Source of the DNA: Roseiflexus sp. RS-1
GTDB lineage: Bacteria; Chloroflexota; Chloroflexia; Chloroflexales; Roseiflexaceae
Direction of reading: 5' to 3'
NCBI RefSeq assembly: GCF_000016665.1
Contig: NC_009523.1
Coordinates: 4,153,501 to 4,217,500 of the forward strand
Length of the DNA stretch: 64,000 nucleotides
Under the pieces are notes generated by a model. That model had not been told where the DNA came from. It searched no databases and saw nothing but the letters and a program-made list of their open reading frames with translations. Every line of letters begins with the position of its first letter. The first letter of the stretch is position 1. The translations under genes and the position numbers were made by a program. Below are positions 15,784 through 24,883 of this stretch, piece after piece.

Positions 15784-18700
15784 TCAGCGCAAATCGCGCA
15801 GTGCGTGGTACAGCGCAGTCGTCTCGGGCAGCGGAGCGATCCCCAGTTCATTCTGCAATACGTCAACGCAGCGCGCATACAGGCGCAACGCTGTGCTTCG
15901 TTCGCCAAGCGCGGCATGGGCGCGCATCAACAAACGGTACGCCTCTTCCTGGGTCTGATCAATCTCGACTACTCGCCATCCCAGACCGATTGCTTCGTGC
16001 ACAGCGCCTTCTTCGAGGAGCAGCGTTCCCAGGCGGAGTGCACTCTCGACGAACATTAACGCCAGGCGTTCACGTTCGACGACCGTCCAGTCTTCGTACA
16101 TATTGTCGGGCAGGTACGGACCGCCATACAACTGAACGGCGCGTCGGTAGGCGGCGATCACTGCGGTGCGTTGACCGCGCTGATCGGCGCGCTGCCCCTC
16201 GGCAACCGCATCGGTGAACTCAACCACATCAATGTGATGGTCGCTGGCGGTATTGAACGCATACGTCTCACCCTGCTGGATCAGGTAGGCGGACGGCGCT
16301 CCTTCAGGGCGGTCCGGTTCGAGCGCCTTACTCAACCGATTGATCGTGACCCGCAAATTATTGGTTGCCGCCTCGATCTCCATATCGGGCCAGAGCGCCT
16401 CGACCACCCGTTCGCGTGGAAGGGCGCGTCCGCGTTCGGTGAGCAACAGTTGAAGCAATTGACGGGCTTTACTGCTGCGCCACTCGCGATCACGGATCTC
16501 GTGATCGCCGCGCCAGACGGTAAAGGCGCCGAGCATCCGAATGCGCAACGGATACGGCGGACGATAGACCAGACGATTGAGCGACTCCTCGGCAGCCTGA
16601 CGCACGGCAGGGTTGCGGTCCTTCAACAGCAAACGCAGCGCCGGATAGGCGGCAGCTGCGCCAACCTCTCCCAGCAGTCGCACCACATGGGCCCGCACCG
16701 ATGGGTCTGGATCGTTCAGCGCGTCCTGCAATAGTTCGACCGCTTCATCCCCGACATGGTGCGGCAAAATGCGACCAACCGCATCGGGCGCGATCCCGGT
16801 GCGCAATGCAGCGATCGCCACATCTTTCAACGCAGAAACGGGCATCATTGGCAGGAAACGACTCCGATCATCGGCGGCAATCGTCCAACCGGTGCGCAGC
16901 CATGCATCACGCAACGCTCCCTCACCGCACACGCCGGCGAGCGCTGCCCCGTAGAGACAGGCGGACGCCAGAAACAGACGATAGCCACGGTGCTGCATCT
17001 GCTGCACCGTCGTCTGCAACAGGTCGAGCGCCTGGCGATGCTCACCCGCTTCACCGAGCACAATCGCCAGTAACAGGCGCAGGCGCAGATCGGGCGCAAC
17101 GCCTTCCACCTCATCGAGACGGCGCACGAATGCGCTGGCCGCCGCCGCCGCGCGCGCCGCCTGCCCGCGCCCCCGCATGTTGTACAGTTCGATAACCTGC
17201 AATGACGCAAGCGGCGCAAGTGCACCAAGGTCGTGGAAGGCGGCGCGCGCCTGGGCAATGTAGAACGCCGACTCATCGAAGCGCCCCTGCAACGAAAGGA
17301 GCAGCGCAAGTTGCGCGGCGCTGACGCCAGCCGTACCGTCGCGATAATAATCGAGCAGATAGCGATGAACATCGAGCGCCAGGGTGATTGCCTCAGCAGG
17401 CTGTCCGATCTGGTACAGCGCCATCGCACGTTGACGCAACAAATTCTGTCGCATGCGGTCATTGCTGTCGATCTGGCTCGACTGCAGGGCTTCATCGACG
17501 ACTGCCAGCGCATCATCCGGGCGACCGAGCTGGTTATGGATCGACGTGACGATCATCGCAAGCAACCAGTGCCAGGCTGGATTCAGCGGATGCGCAGCCG
17601 CGTGACGGGCAACGCGCAGCGCAGCGGAGAGGCGACCGCGGATCGCCAGCATGGCGGCGACACAGGTCAGCGCAGCGCCCCGCGACCAGGCATCGCGCGC
17701 CAGGTTGGCCGCGCGAATAGCACGCACACAGACAGCGGCGAAATCGGCGGGACGCGCCTGCCAGAAGAGCAGCGTTGCGAGATCGGAGTAGGCGCGCAAT
17801 TCGCGCGCATGCGCGCCTGAACGCCGGAACAATTCGGCGGCATGCTCGATAATCTGCGCCGCCCGCGACGGATCGGAAACGATCTGGCTGTATCCCCACA
17901 TGTACAAAAGTTCGGGATTGGCGTCACGGCGCTCAACCGGGATCTGTTCAATCCAGCGTCGCACTGTATCGCGCCGCGGCGAGTTGAGGAGGGGCCACGC
18001 CCGTTCGAGCAACGCCCGTTCGAGATTATCAACACTGCCCGCGTGCGCATAATGCTCGAGCGCTTCTTCGAGTTCGCCCCGCATCTCGAATTGACGACCG
18101 AAACGACGGTGAAACGCCGCCAGCGTCTCATCGTCGACGAACTCATCGATGCCGCGCAACAACAGTTCACGCCACAGCGGATGAAAGCGCAGTCGTTCTC
18201 CCTGATCATCGAGCGGAGTGAGCGGCAAACCAAGGGTGCGGACACGGCGCAACAGGTAGGGAACATCGTCCCGCAACAGAACCGCCGTCAACAGATCGGC
18301 GTCGAAGTGTGGCGGAAGGGCGGCGAGGCGGAGAAATTCCAGAACATCGGAAGGCAGATCGGCGAGCACCTCGTCTGCCAGATAGGAGAGCAGCTGCTCA
18401 CTCCCGCCGCCCAATGCCTCGACGAAGGCGCTGCGCCGTTCGGCGGGGAGTTCAGCAAGCGCGCGGGCAGCCAGTTGCAGGCTCAACGCCCACCCCTCGG
18501 TGCGCGCGAGGAGTGTTGTCAGTTCCTCATCAGAGAGCGCCACGCCTTGAATGGTGAGCAACTGCCGCGCCTGTTCCGGCGTCAGGTGCAGATCAGCCTG
18601 ACGCACCTCGACAAGACGACCTTCCGTGCGCAAACGCGATAATGGTGGGATATGCACTTCGCGCCGCGAGGCGACTACAACGTGCAACGTCGGTGGTGCA

Positions 18701-19176
18701 GCGCGCAACAGATAGCCCAGAATCTGCCCGATGACCGCCGAATCGATCACCTGATGCAGATCGTCCAGAAAGAGAAAGGCTGCCGACAGCACCTGACGTT
18801 GCAGATCGCTGCACAGCGCCCCGGCGACCAGGGGCCAATCGCGTTCGAGACTCGCAGCGCTCGACAGCACCCGGCTTGCATCGCGCCCCAACGCGGGGAA
18901 TGCCATTTGAAAGGCGCGAATGAGATACGCCAGAAACAACGCCGGATCACGGTCGCCGACATCGAGCGTCAACCAGGAGACCGGTGCACCGGTACGCCCC
19001 AACTCCTGCGCCCATTGCGCCAGCAGGGTGGTCTTCCCATACCCGGCCGGCGCCGTCACAACGGTCAGGGGATGCAGACGCACCTCGGCCAGCAATGCCT
19101 GGAGATCGGGGCGAAGCAACACGCCCTCACGCAACGGCGGAGGAACAAGTTTCAGCGGCAGCAACGTTTGCGCCAT
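15784..19176 (-). CDS. Large ATP-dependent MalT-like regulator with SARP/BTAD output
   Basis: A 1130-residue protein from ATG 19176; the frame runs further upstream to overlap the tRNA, so that extension is rejected. Residues 42-50 hold a Walker A (APAGYGKTT), the Walker B-like FLFLDDLHQV is near 125, and the STAND/MalT ATPase and winged-helix part ends near 380. TPR-like helices span 400-790, and a HEAT-like pair (DPDPSVRAHVVRLLGEVG) is near 805. The last 250 residues start RIRMLGAFTVWRGD and form the OmpR-like DNA-binding plus bacterial transcriptional activator (BTAD) module of SARPs. It is likely to activate transcription after ligand or ATP-driven oligomerisation; target genes unknown. 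Confidence 0.9.
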   Translation of the reverse strand: MAQTLLPLKLVPPPLREGVLLRPDLQALLAEVRLHPLTVVTAPAGYGKTTLLAQWAQELGRTGAPVSWLTLDVGDRDPALFLAYLIRAFQMAFPALGRDASRVLSSAASLERDWPLVAGALCSDLQRQVLSAAFLFLDDLHQVIDSAVIGQILGYLLRAAPPTLHVVVASRREVHIPPLSRLRTEGRLVEVRQADLHLTPEQARQLLTIQGVALSDEELTTLLARTEGWALSLQLAARALAELPAERRSAFVEALGGGSEQLLSYLADEVLADLPSDVLEFLRLAALPPHFDADLLTAVLLRDDVPYLLRRVRTLGLPLTPLDDQGERLRFHPLWRELLLRGIDEFVDDETLAAFHRRFGRQFEMRGELEEALEHYAHAGSVDNLERALLERAWPLLNSPRRDTVRRWIEQIPVERRDANPELLYMWGYSQIVSDPSRAAQIIEHAAELFRRSGAHARELRAYSDLATLLFWQARPADFAAVCVRAIRAANLARDAWSRGAALTCVAAMLAIRGRLSAALRVARHAAAHPLNPAWHWLLAMIVTSIHNQLGRPDDALAVVDEALQSSQIDSNDRMRQNLLRQRAMALYQIGQPAEAITLALDVHRYLLDYYRDGTAGVSAAQLALLLSLQGRFDESAFYIAQARAAFHDLGALAPLASLQVIELYNMRGRGQAARAAAAASAFVRRLDEVEGVAPDLRLRLLLAIVLGEAGEHRQALDLLQTTVQQMQHRGYRLFLASACLYGAALAGVCGEGALRDAWLRTGWTIAADDRSRFLPMMPVSALKDVAIAALRTGIAPDAVGRILPHHVGDEAVELLQDALNDPDPSVRAHVVRLLGEVGAAAAYPALRLLLKDRNPAVRQAAEESLNRLVYRPPYPLRIRMLGAFTVWRGDHEIRDREWRSSKARQLLQLLLTERGRALPRERVVEALWPDMEIEAATNNLRVTINRLSKALEPDRPEGAPSAYLIQQGETYAFNTASDHHIDVVEFTDAVAEGQRADQRGQRTAVIAAYRRAVQLYGGPYLPDNMYEDWTVVERERLALMFVESALRLGTLLLEEGAVHEAIGLGWRVVEIDQTQEEAYRLLMRAHAALGERSTALRLYARCVDVLQNELGIAPLPETTALYHALRDLR

Positions 19177-19415
19177 ACGATTGCGATGAGCGGATTCGAT
19201 GCGGTCATCAGGCACGGGTGTATCGGAAGAGCGATGGTGACTCCCGGCATGCTTCTCCTGTCTGTACTGACGATGATCGGCAAAGTGGGACGTCAGCGCA
19301 GACACATCTGGTTTTGCCGAGACCCGCGCAACACTGCGCTCGAACACGGGCAGCGCTCGATAGTGCGCACCCGCGACCTGAATATATTGTACACGCATCG
19401 TCAACTCACGTCTAC

Positions 19416-19447
19416 GAGGGCAAGATGCCCTCGCTCCAGGGAGCAAT
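19416..19447. repeat. Isolated copy of the GAGGGCAAGATGCCCTC repeat
   Basis: The palindromic core GAGGGCA-AGA-TGCCCTC followed by GCTCCAGGGAGCA lies between the large regulator gene and the tRNA promoter. The same core is tandemly repeated at 63361-63475, so this is a dispersed intergenic element. Confidence 0.7.
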
Positions 19448-19473
19448 GTGAACACATACCTCCTGAAACCGGT

Positions 19474-19502
19474 TTGACACACGCCCAGGGCTGTCGTATA
19501 AT
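19474..19502 (+). promoter_or_regulatory. Consensus sigma-70 promoter of the tRNA-tuf unit
   Basis: TTGACA at 19474-19479 and TATAAT at 19497-19502 with exactly 17 bp between them: a perfect match to the housekeeping consensus. It lies 36 bp before tRNA-Tyr. The strength fits a transcript that leads into tuf. Confidence 0.9.
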
Positions 19503-19538
19503 GCATATCCGCTACGGTATGTGGCGCGTCGTCGTATC

Positions 19539-19625
19539 GGGTCGGTACCGAAGTGGCCAACCGGGGCAGACTGTAAATCTGCTGGCTTAACGCCTTCGCT
19601 GGTTCGAATCCAGCCCGGCCCACCA
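19539..19625 (+). tRNA. tRNA-Tyr (GTA)
   Basis: Acceptor stem GGGTCGG pairs with CCGGCCC, with CCA encoded (19623-19625). The anticodon GTA is at 19573-19575 in the loop CTGTAAA. A long variable arm (class II) and the T arm GGTTCGAATCC complete a normal tRNA-Tyr. Confidence 0.95.
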
Positions 19626-19632
19626 GTTCGAC

Positions 19633-19685
19633 TGAGAATGTAGAGTTGAGACAGCACCAGACCGGTCCTCAATTCTACATTCTCA
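19633..19685 (+). other. Long hairpin between the two tRNAs
   Basis: An 18-bp inverted repeat (TGAGAATGTAGAGTTGAG at 19633-19650 with its complement at 19668-19685, one G-T pair) encloses a 17-base loop. It is not followed by a T run, so it is more likely a processing or stability element in the tRNA-Tyr/tRNA-Thr transcript than a simple terminator. Confidence 0.8.
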
Positions 19686-19700
19686 TTCTTGTGTTCATAC

Positions 19701-19776
19701 GCCCATGTAGCTCAGCAGGTAGAGCACGTCTTTGGTAAAGACGAGGTCACGGGTTCGAGTCCCGTCATGGGCTCCA
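19701..19776 (+). tRNA. tRNA-Thr (GGT)
   Basis: Acceptor stem GCCCATG pairs with CATGGGC, discriminator T and encoded CCA at 19774-19776. The anticodon stem CGTCT/AGACG frames the loop TTGGTAA with anticodon GGT at 19734-19736. The D-loop and T arm (GGGTTCGAGTCCC) are normal. It sits 55 bp before tuf, the same order as in many bacteria. Confidence 0.96.
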
Positions 19777-19831
19777 GCAGGAAAGCGGCGGTCAGTGCCG
19801 CGCCTGACAGTGCAAGGAGCAGCAAACAGCA

Positions 19832-21037
19832 ATGGCAAAGCAGAAGTTTGAGCGCACCAAGCCGCACGTCAACGTCGGCACCATCGGCCACGTCGACCAC
19901 GGCAAAACCACGCTGACCGCAGCGATTACCAAGGTCCTCGCCCTCCAGGGCGCGGCGCAGTTCGTCTCTTACGACCAGATCGACAATGCGCCCGAAGAGC
20001 GCGCGCGCGGCATCACCATCGCCATTCGCCACGTCGAGTATCAGACCGCCAGGCGCCACTACGCCCACGTCGACTGCCCGGGCCACGCCGACTATATCAA
20101 GAATATGATCACCGGCGCCGCGCAGATGGACGGCGCCATCCTGGTCGTCTCGGCCCCCGACGGTCCGATGCCGCAGACCCGCGAGCACGTCCTGCTTGCG
20201 CGTCAGGTGCAGGTCCCGGCGATGGTCGTGTTCCTCAACAAGGTCGATATGATGGACGACGAGGAACTGCTCGAACTCGTCGAACTCGAACTGCGCGAAC
20301 TGCTCAGCAATCACGGCTTCCCCGGCGATGAGGTGCCGATTGTGCGCGGCAGCGCGCTCGCGGCGCTCTCCAGCGCGTCGACCGACATCAACGCGCCGGA
20401 GTATAAGTGCATCCTCGACCTGATGAACGCGGTCGATGAGTACATTCCGACGCCGGTGCGCGAAATCGATAAGCCGTTCCTGATGCCGATCGAAGACGTG
20501 TTCGGCATCAAAGGACGCGGCACGGTGGTCACCGGGCGCATCGAGCGCGGCAAGGTCAAGATGGGGGATACGGTCGAGATTATCGGGATGACCCACGAGG
20601 CGCCGCGCCGGACGGTGGTGACCGGGGTGGAGATGTTCCAGAAGACGCTCGACGAAGGGATCGCCGGGGACAACGTGGGAGTGCTGCTGCGCGGGATTGA
20701 GCGCACCGAGGTGGAGCGCGGGCAGGTGCTGGCGGCGCCGGGGTCGATCAAGCCGCACGCGACGTTCAAGGCGAACGTGTACGTGCTGAAGAAGGAGGAG
20801 GGCGGACGGCATACGCCGTTCTTCTCCGGGTATCGGCCGCAGTTCTACATCCGCACGACGGACGTGACCGGGGCGATCCATCTGCCGGAAGGGGTGGAGA
20901 TGGTGATGCCGGGCGACAACATTGAGATGACGGTGGAGTTGATCGTGCCGGTGGCGATTGAAGAAGGGTTGCGCTTTGCCATCCGCGAGGGCGGACGCAC
21001 CGTCGGCGCAGGCGTCGTCTCGGCGATTGTCGATTAA
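19832..21037 (+). CDS. tuf: Elongation factor Tu
   Basis: A 401-residue EF-Tu, the GTPase that delivers aminoacyl-tRNA to the ribosome. It has P-loop GHVDHGKTT, switch [14 protein letters not shown] and SAL guanine-specificity motifs, and the domain 2/3 segments [13 protein letters not shown] and [15 protein letters not shown]. Switch I reads [12 protein letters not shown] rather than the common GITINTAHVEY, which I associate with Chloroflexi. CAAGGAGCAG is the ribosome site. Codon choice changes inside the gene: the first 240 codons prefer C in third position, while from about 20560 G-ending codons (GTG, GAG, GGG, CCG) dominate. The domain order and length are normal. Confidence 0.98.
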   Translation: MAKQKFERTKPHVNVGTIGHVDHGKTTLTAAITKVLALQGAAQFVSYDQIDNAPEERARGITIAIRHVEYQTARRHYAHVDCPGHADYIKNMITGAAQMDGAILVVSAPDGPMPQTREHVLLARQVQVPAMVVFLNKVDMMDDEELLELVELELRELLSNHGFPGDEVPIVRGSALAALSSASTDINAPEYKCILDLMNAVDEYIPTPVREIDKPFLMPIEDVFGIKGRGTVVTGRIERGKVKMGDTVEIIGMTHEAPRRTVVTGVEMFQKTLDEGIAGDNVGVLLRGIERTEVERGQVLAAPGSIKPHATFKANVYVLKKEEGGRHTPFFSGYRPQFYIRTTDVTGAIHLPEGVEMVMPGDNIEMTVELIVPVAIEEGLRFAIREGGRTVGAGVVSAIVD

Positions 21038-21133
21038 CGACGTGTCCATCAATCCAGGCGTCTGCTGCGGCCTGACCTTTTCCGGGCCCGGATAGGCGCC
21101 TGATTTATGTCTCGCCGATAGAAAGTATCATCA

Positions 21134-21388
21134 ATGACGGTCGTTAAAGACAAAGAAAAAGAGTCGCAGAATGCGCTTGTGCGCGCATTTCAACAGGGTA
21201 TTGTGCAACCGCTGCGCGAGTCGCGCGCAGAGATGCGCAAAGTCGTCTGGCCCACGCGCGAAGAGACGATACGCCTGACAGTCGTCGTTATTCTGCTGTC
21301 GGCGATTATGAGTGCTATCCTGTTTGCAGCAGACGCTCTCTTCTCATGGCTGCTGCTCCTGCTGCAGAATGCGGTTGCAAATCTATAA
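21134..21388 (+). CDS. secE: Preprotein translocase subunit SecE
   Basis: An 84-residue SecE, the short one-helix form. The cytoplasmic amphipathic part has LRESRAEMRKVVWPTREETIRLTVVV, the family signature, followed by one transmembrane helix (residues 52-80). It forms the SecYEG channel. It lies between tuf and nusG in the conserved order; rpmG, which often lies here, is missing. The 96 bp before it contain only a weak CAGGCG/CGCCTG inverted pair. Confidence 0.95.
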   Translation: MTVVKDKEKESQNALVRAFQQGIVQPLRESRAEMRKVVWPTREETIRLTVVVILLSAIMSAILFAADALFSWLLLLLQNAVANL

Positions 21389-21411
21389 CGTCGTCGTAGG
21401 CGAGGAAAGCC

Positions 21412-21996
21412 GTGACAGAAGAGAAGAAAAACCAGGAAACGTCGACCGAGTCGGAGATACGTGATGATGACCGCCGATGGTACGTCATTCACACCTACTC
21501 CGGCTACGAGAACAAAGTAAAACAGAATTTGCTCCATCGCATCGAAACGATGGAGATGCGCGATCAGATTTTCAATGTGATCGTGCCAACTGAAGAAGAG
21601 ATTGAAATCAAAAATGGTCAGCGCCGCACCGTCCAGAAAAAAGTCTTCCCCGGATATGTGCTGGTGCAGATGAAAATGAACGACAACTCATGGTATGTCG
21701 TTCGCAACACCCCTGGCGTGACCAGTTTCGTCGGGCATGGGAATAAGCCGACGCCGCTCGAGGAGAGCGAAGTCAAGGCTATCCTGCGCCAGATGGAGCA
21801 GGAAGCGCCCAAAGTGAAGGTGAGTTATCAGGTCGGTCAGGCGGTCAAGATTACGGACGGTCCGTTCACCGACTTCGAGGGAGTCGTGGATGCCATCGAC
21901 CACGAGCGTGGCCGGGTGCGTGTGCTGGTCTCGTTCTTCGGTCGCGAGGCGCCGGTGGAACTGGACTTCCTCCAGGTGACGCGCCTGGTCGAGTAG
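21412..21996 (+). CDS. nusG: Transcription termination/antitermination factor NusG
   Basis: A 194-residue NusG starting at GTG 21412 after GGCGAGGAAAG. The N-terminal NGN domain begins [20 protein letters not shown] and carries [12 protein letters not shown]; the C-terminal KOW domain has [17 protein letters not shown] and [17 protein letters not shown]. It binds RNA polymerase and couples it to Rho or ribosomal S10. Length and domain structure are standard. Confidence 0.97.
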   Translation: MTEEKKNQETSTESEIRDDDRRWYVIHTYSGYENKVKQNLLHRIETMEMRDQIFNVIVPTEEEIEIKNGQRRTVQKKVFPGYVLVQMKMNDNSWYVVRNTPGVTSFVGHGNKPTPLEESEVKAILRQMEQEAPKVKVSYQVGQAVKITDGPFTDFEGVVDAIDHERGRVRVLVSFFGREAPVELDFLQVTRLVE

Positions 21997-22021
21997 TTGT
22001 ACGTCTACGAAGGAGCGCTCT

Positions 22022-22447
22022 GTGGCCAAAAAGGTTACCGGGGTTGTTAAGCTGCAACTGCCCGCCGGAAAAGCGACGCCGGCGCCGCCGGTCGGTCCTG
22101 CATTGGGTGGTTACGGCATCAATATCATGGCGTTTGTGAAGGAGTATAACGAAAAGACCGCGTCACAGGCAGGAAGCGTCGTTCCGGTCGAGGTGACGGT
22201 CTATTCGGATCGCTCGTTCACCATCACGCTGAAAACGCCGCCAGCCGCCGATCTGCTGCGCAAGGTCGCCGGTATTGAAAAAGGTTCCGGCACGCCCAAT
22301 CGCAAGATTGCCGGAACGATCACGAAGAAGCAGTTGCGCCAGGTTGCCGAGCAAAAAATGGCGGATTTGAATGCGTTCGACATCGAAGCCGCCGAAAAAA
22401 TCATCGCTGGTACTGCGCGCAGCATGGGGATCAAAATCGTCGATTAA
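22022..22447 (+). CDS. rplK: 50S ribosomal protein L11
   Basis: A 141-residue L11 from GTG 22022 (GAAGGAG upstream). The N-terminal part has [26 protein letters not shown], the thiostrepton-region signature; the C-terminal rRNA-binding part has [19 protein letters not shown]. It forms the GTPase-associated stalk base with 23S rRNA and L10. Directly upstream of rplA. Confidence 0.98.
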   Translation: MAKKVTGVVKLQLPAGKATPAPPVGPALGGYGINIMAFVKEYNEKTASQAGSVVPVEVTVYSDRSFTITLKTPPAADLLRKVAGIEKGSGTPNRKIAGTITKKQLRQVAEQKMADLNAFDIEAAEKIIAGTARSMGIKIVD

Positions 22448-22500
22448 TACGCCGATGTGGGAGGGGTTCCCCCCGATAGCACCACAAGGAGTTCTGTTGT

Positions 22501-23223
22501 ATGCCACGCCGACATGGTAAAAAGTATCTCGAGGCGCTCAAAAAGATTGACCGGCAGCGCCTCTATACGCCGGAAGAAGCGATCAAACTGCTGAAGGAAA
22601 CGTCGTTTACAACGTTCGACCCAACGGTCGAGGTTCATCTGCGGCTCGGCATCGATCCGCGCCACGCCGATCAGACGATCCGTTCGACGGTTTCGTTGCC
22701 GCATGGCACCGGTAAGACGGTTCGCGTGCTGGTGTTCGCTCAGGGTGAGGCGGCTCAGGCCGCGCGTGAAGCTGGCGCGGATTTCGTCGGCGCTGATGAT
22801 CTGATCGCCCGAATCGATAAGGAGAACTTCTTCGATTTCGATATCGCGATCGCCACTCCCGACATGATGGGGAAGGTGGGGCGCCTGGGACGTAAACTCG
22901 GTCCACGCGGGTTGATGCCAAACCCGAAGAGTGGGACGGTCGTGCAGCCAGATGATCTTCCGCGCACGATCCGCGAGGTGCGGGGTGGACGTGTCGAGTT
23001 TCGCAATGATAAGACCGGTCTGCTGCACGTGGCAGTGGGTAAGTTGAGTTTCAATGAGCAGCAGATCTACGAGAATATCGCTGCGCTGATGGAAGCGGTG
23101 AAGGCTGCCCGTCCGTCTGCTGCCAAGGGGACGTATATCAAGAGTGTCACCTTCACCAGCACGATGAGTCCGGGCATCCGGGTCGATCCTTCAGCAGCGC
23201 AGGCGATGAGTCCAGCAGCCTGA
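22501..23223 (+). CDS. rplA: 50S ribosomal protein L1
   Basis: A 240-residue L1 with the family motifs [15 protein letters not shown] and [21 protein letters not shown] and the C-terminal [29 protein letters not shown] precedes the ATG. The 53-base gap to rplK contains GGGAGGGGTTCCCCCC, which could form the L1-binding autoregulatory stem, but this is not certain. Confidence 0.98.
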   Translation: MPRRHGKKYLEALKKIDRQRLYTPEEAIKLLKETSFTTFDPTVEVHLRLGIDPRHADQTIRSTVSLPHGTGKTVRVLVFAQGEAAQAAREAGADFVGADDLIARIDKENFFDFDIAIATPDMMGKVGRLGRKLGPRGLMPNPKSGTVVQPDDLPRTIREVRGGRVEFRNDKTGLLHVAVGKLSFNEQQIYENIAALMEAVKAARPSAAKGTYIKSVTFTSTMSPGIRVDPSAAQAMSPAA

Positions 23224-23454
23224 GGTCGGTTCTGTCTAGCGTTTTCTGAGAGGGAGGCGCTATCGCGCATTGGAACGCCGGGTTCCGGCGTAACAGATAT
23301 ATATGCTAAGCGCCGCAGACAGCGGGTGCGTTTGCTTAATGGCTGCGTGCCGCCCGCCGAGGCAGCTTCCCAGGTCGATGCGACTGTAAGTTCGCGGGTT
23401 GCTGCGTCTGTGCGCGGCAACCCGCGTTTTTATCTTCCAGAAAGGGGGTGAACC
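23224..23454 (+). promoter_or_regulatory. L10 leader and attenuator of rplJL
   Basis: This gap has the hallmarks of the ribosomal protein L10 leader: CCGCAGACAGCGGGTGCG near 23312, a GCTTAATGGCTGCGTGCC segment and CCCGCCGAGGCAGC near 23353, followed by a perfect 10-bp terminator stem CGCGGGTTGC/GCAACCCGCG at 23393-23426 and TTTTT (23427-23431). An extra hairpin ACGCCGG-GTT-CCGGCGT is at 23275-23291. In other bacteria L10(L12)4 binds the leader and favours termination, which balances L10/L12 output. AAAGGGGGT precedes the rplJ ATG. Confidence 0.88.
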
Positions 23455-24015
23455 ATGCCAACTCAGCGCAAAATAGAAACCGTTGCCGATCTGAAGCAGC
23501 GTCTCAAACGGATGCAGGTGACCGTTGTGGCCGATTATCGCGGGCTTTCGGTTGCGGATATGACCGAACTGCGCAAGAAGTTGCGCGAGAGCGGCGCCGA
23601 ATTTGTCGTCGCAAAGAATACGTTGACGCTGATCGCGGCGCGCGAAACGGGTCATGAGGCGATCGAGCCGTTGCTGGCGGGACCAACGGCGCTGGCGTTC
23701 GCATATGACGATGTGCCAAAGTTCGTCAAAGCGATCAATGAGTTCAACCGCGGTCCCAAGAAGATCATTGTGCGCGGTGGATTGGTCGGTACGATGCTTC
23801 TCAACGAGAATGTGCTCGACACCGTCGCCAGTCTGCCGACCAAAGAAGAGGTGCGCGCACAGGTGCTCGGCGGGCTTGCTGCACCGGTCACCGGTCTGGC
23901 AGGCATTATCGCCGCGCCGGTCAATGATATTGTCAATCTGCTCGATGCAACGTCGAAGAGCATTCTGTATGCGCTTCAGGCGCGGATCGATCAGTTGCAG
24001 CCGTCCGCGTCGTAG
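23455..24015 (+). CDS. rplJ: 50S ribosomal protein L10
   Basis: A 186-residue L10. The N-terminal domain has LKQRLKRMQVTVVADYRGLSVADMTELRKKLRESGAEF and VVAKNTLTLIAA, which bind rRNA at the stalk base; the C-terminal helix for L12 dimers is LDATSKSILYALQARIDQL. It anchors the L12 stalk and likely represses its own operon through the leader. GTGAAC follows AAAGGGGG as ribosome site. Confidence 0.97.
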   Translation: MPTQRKIETVADLKQRLKRMQVTVVADYRGLSVADMTELRKKLRESGAEFVVAKNTLTLIAARETGHEAIEPLLAGPTALAFAYDDVPKFVKAINEFNRGPKKIIVRGGLVGTMLLNENVLDTVASLPTKEEVRAQVLGGLAAPVTGLAGIIAAPVNDIVNLLDATSKSILYALQARIDQLQPSAS

Positions 24016-24097
24016 TCCATTCTCTCCTGCGCCACGCAGTGAGAGGAAGATGAGTCTGAATACCAGGTTTACAAGCAGATAAGGAGTACTACTACCT

Positions 24098-24520
24098 ATG
24101 GCAAGCGCAAAGGTCGAAGCAGTCATTGCCAGTATCGAGGCGCTGAACGTCCTTGAACTGGTCGAGTTGAAGAAGGAACTGGAGTCGCGCTGGGGCGTCA
24201 CTGCGGCCGCTCCGGTGATGCCGATGGGCGGAATGGTGATGCCAGCGGCTGCGGCGGCGCCCGCCGGTGGTGACGGTGCGGCTGCGGCAGCGCCCGCCGT
24301 CGAGGAGAAGACCGAGTTCGACGTTATTCTGTCAGCGATCGGTCCGAATAAGATCCAGGTCATTAAGGCAGTGCGCGAACTGACGAACCTGGGTCTGAAA
24401 GAGGCGAAGGACCTGGTCGAAGGCGCGCCCAAGCCGGTGAAGGAAGGGGTGAGCAAGGAAGAGGCGGAAGCCGCAAAGGCGAAACTGGTCGAGGCTGGGG
24501 CCACCGTCGAGATCAAGTAG
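24098..24520 (+). CDS. rplL: 50S ribosomal protein L7/L12
   Basis: A 140-residue stalk protein, slightly longer than the common 120-130 because of a long Ala/Pro/Met hinge ([21 protein letters not shown]). The N-terminal dimerisation helices ([19 protein letters not shown]) and the C-terminal factor-binding domain ([40 protein letters not shown]) are intact. AAGGAG precedes ATG. It ends the operon; rpoB is not next to it, unlike in many bacteria. Confidence 0.97.
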   Translation: MASAKVEAVIASIEALNVLELVELKKELESRWGVTAAAPVMPMGGMVMPAAAAAPAGGDGAAAAAPAVEEKTEFDVILSAIGPNKIQVIKAVRELTNLGLKEAKDLVEGAPKPVKEGVSKEEAEAAKAKLVEAGATVEIK

Positions 24521-24537
24521 TCTTTTCTCTATCACGT

Positions 24538-24575
24538 ACACACGGCGTCGCTGCATTCCCGGCGACGCCGTGTGT
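24538..24575 (+). terminator. Strong hairpin after rplL
   Basis: A 14-bp perfect stem ACACACGGCGTCGC / GCGACGCCGTGTGT with a 10-base loop lies 18 bp after the rplL stop. There is no T tract, so termination may rely on the stem or on a factor. It also lies next to the end of the minus-strand gene fragment, and so may serve both strands. Confidence 0.7.
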
Positions 24576-24576
24576 G

Positions 24577-24869
24577 CTACGGAATGTCACAGCGACACCC
24601 GCAGTTCAGCATAAGCGCCGCAGGCGTCACCAGCGTCTGGACGCCGGTGAGCGTGTAGTGGGTGACGCACTGAGCATAGGGATCGACGACGACGACATCA
24701 CGCAATCCGTGACCGAGATAAAACGGCGGGTTGAGAACAATGTCTTTTGATGACGCGAGCCGGGCTGCGCTTTCCAGGCAGGAATGCCAGCGGTGCGCTC
24801 AGGTTTGATCACACCAATGCGTAGCAATGCCTCCAGGTCATCGTTGTCGGGCGCATATGGGTTGGACAC
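24577..24869 (-). pseudogene. Frameshifted small gene, Uma2/DUF820-like C-terminal segment
   Basis: GTG 24869 has a good ribosome site (GGAGGT) and starts MSNPYAPDNDDLEALLRIG, but after ERTAG (about 24786) the sense moves to another frame reading HSCLESAARLASSKDIVLN, PPFYLGHGLRDVVVVDP and finally LNCGCRCDIP to a TAG at 24577-24579. The joined product of about 97 residues resembles the short Chloroflexi proteins related to Uma2/DUF820. The total length, 293 bp, is not a multiple of three. It follows the cysS stop by 14 bp. Family link is from memory of sequence style, so moderate confidence; the frameshift is clear if the protein reading is right. Confidence 0.6.
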
Positions 24870-24883
24870 GCCGCCACCTCCGG

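Noticed and set aside
15784-15900. Possible overlap of the 72-residue gene with the large regulator.
   Set aside because: The genes converge with a 76-bp gap. No shared bases.
19177-19623. N-terminal extension of the MalT-like regulator up to 19623.
   Set aside because: It would read through tRNA-Tyr and its promoter. ATG 19176 begins the conserved part (MAQTLLPLKLVPPPLREG).
19712-21052. A 446-codon minus-strand frame opposite tuf.
   Set aside because: EF-Tu on the plus strand is certain. The antisense frame is a high-GC artefact and even covers a tRNA gene.
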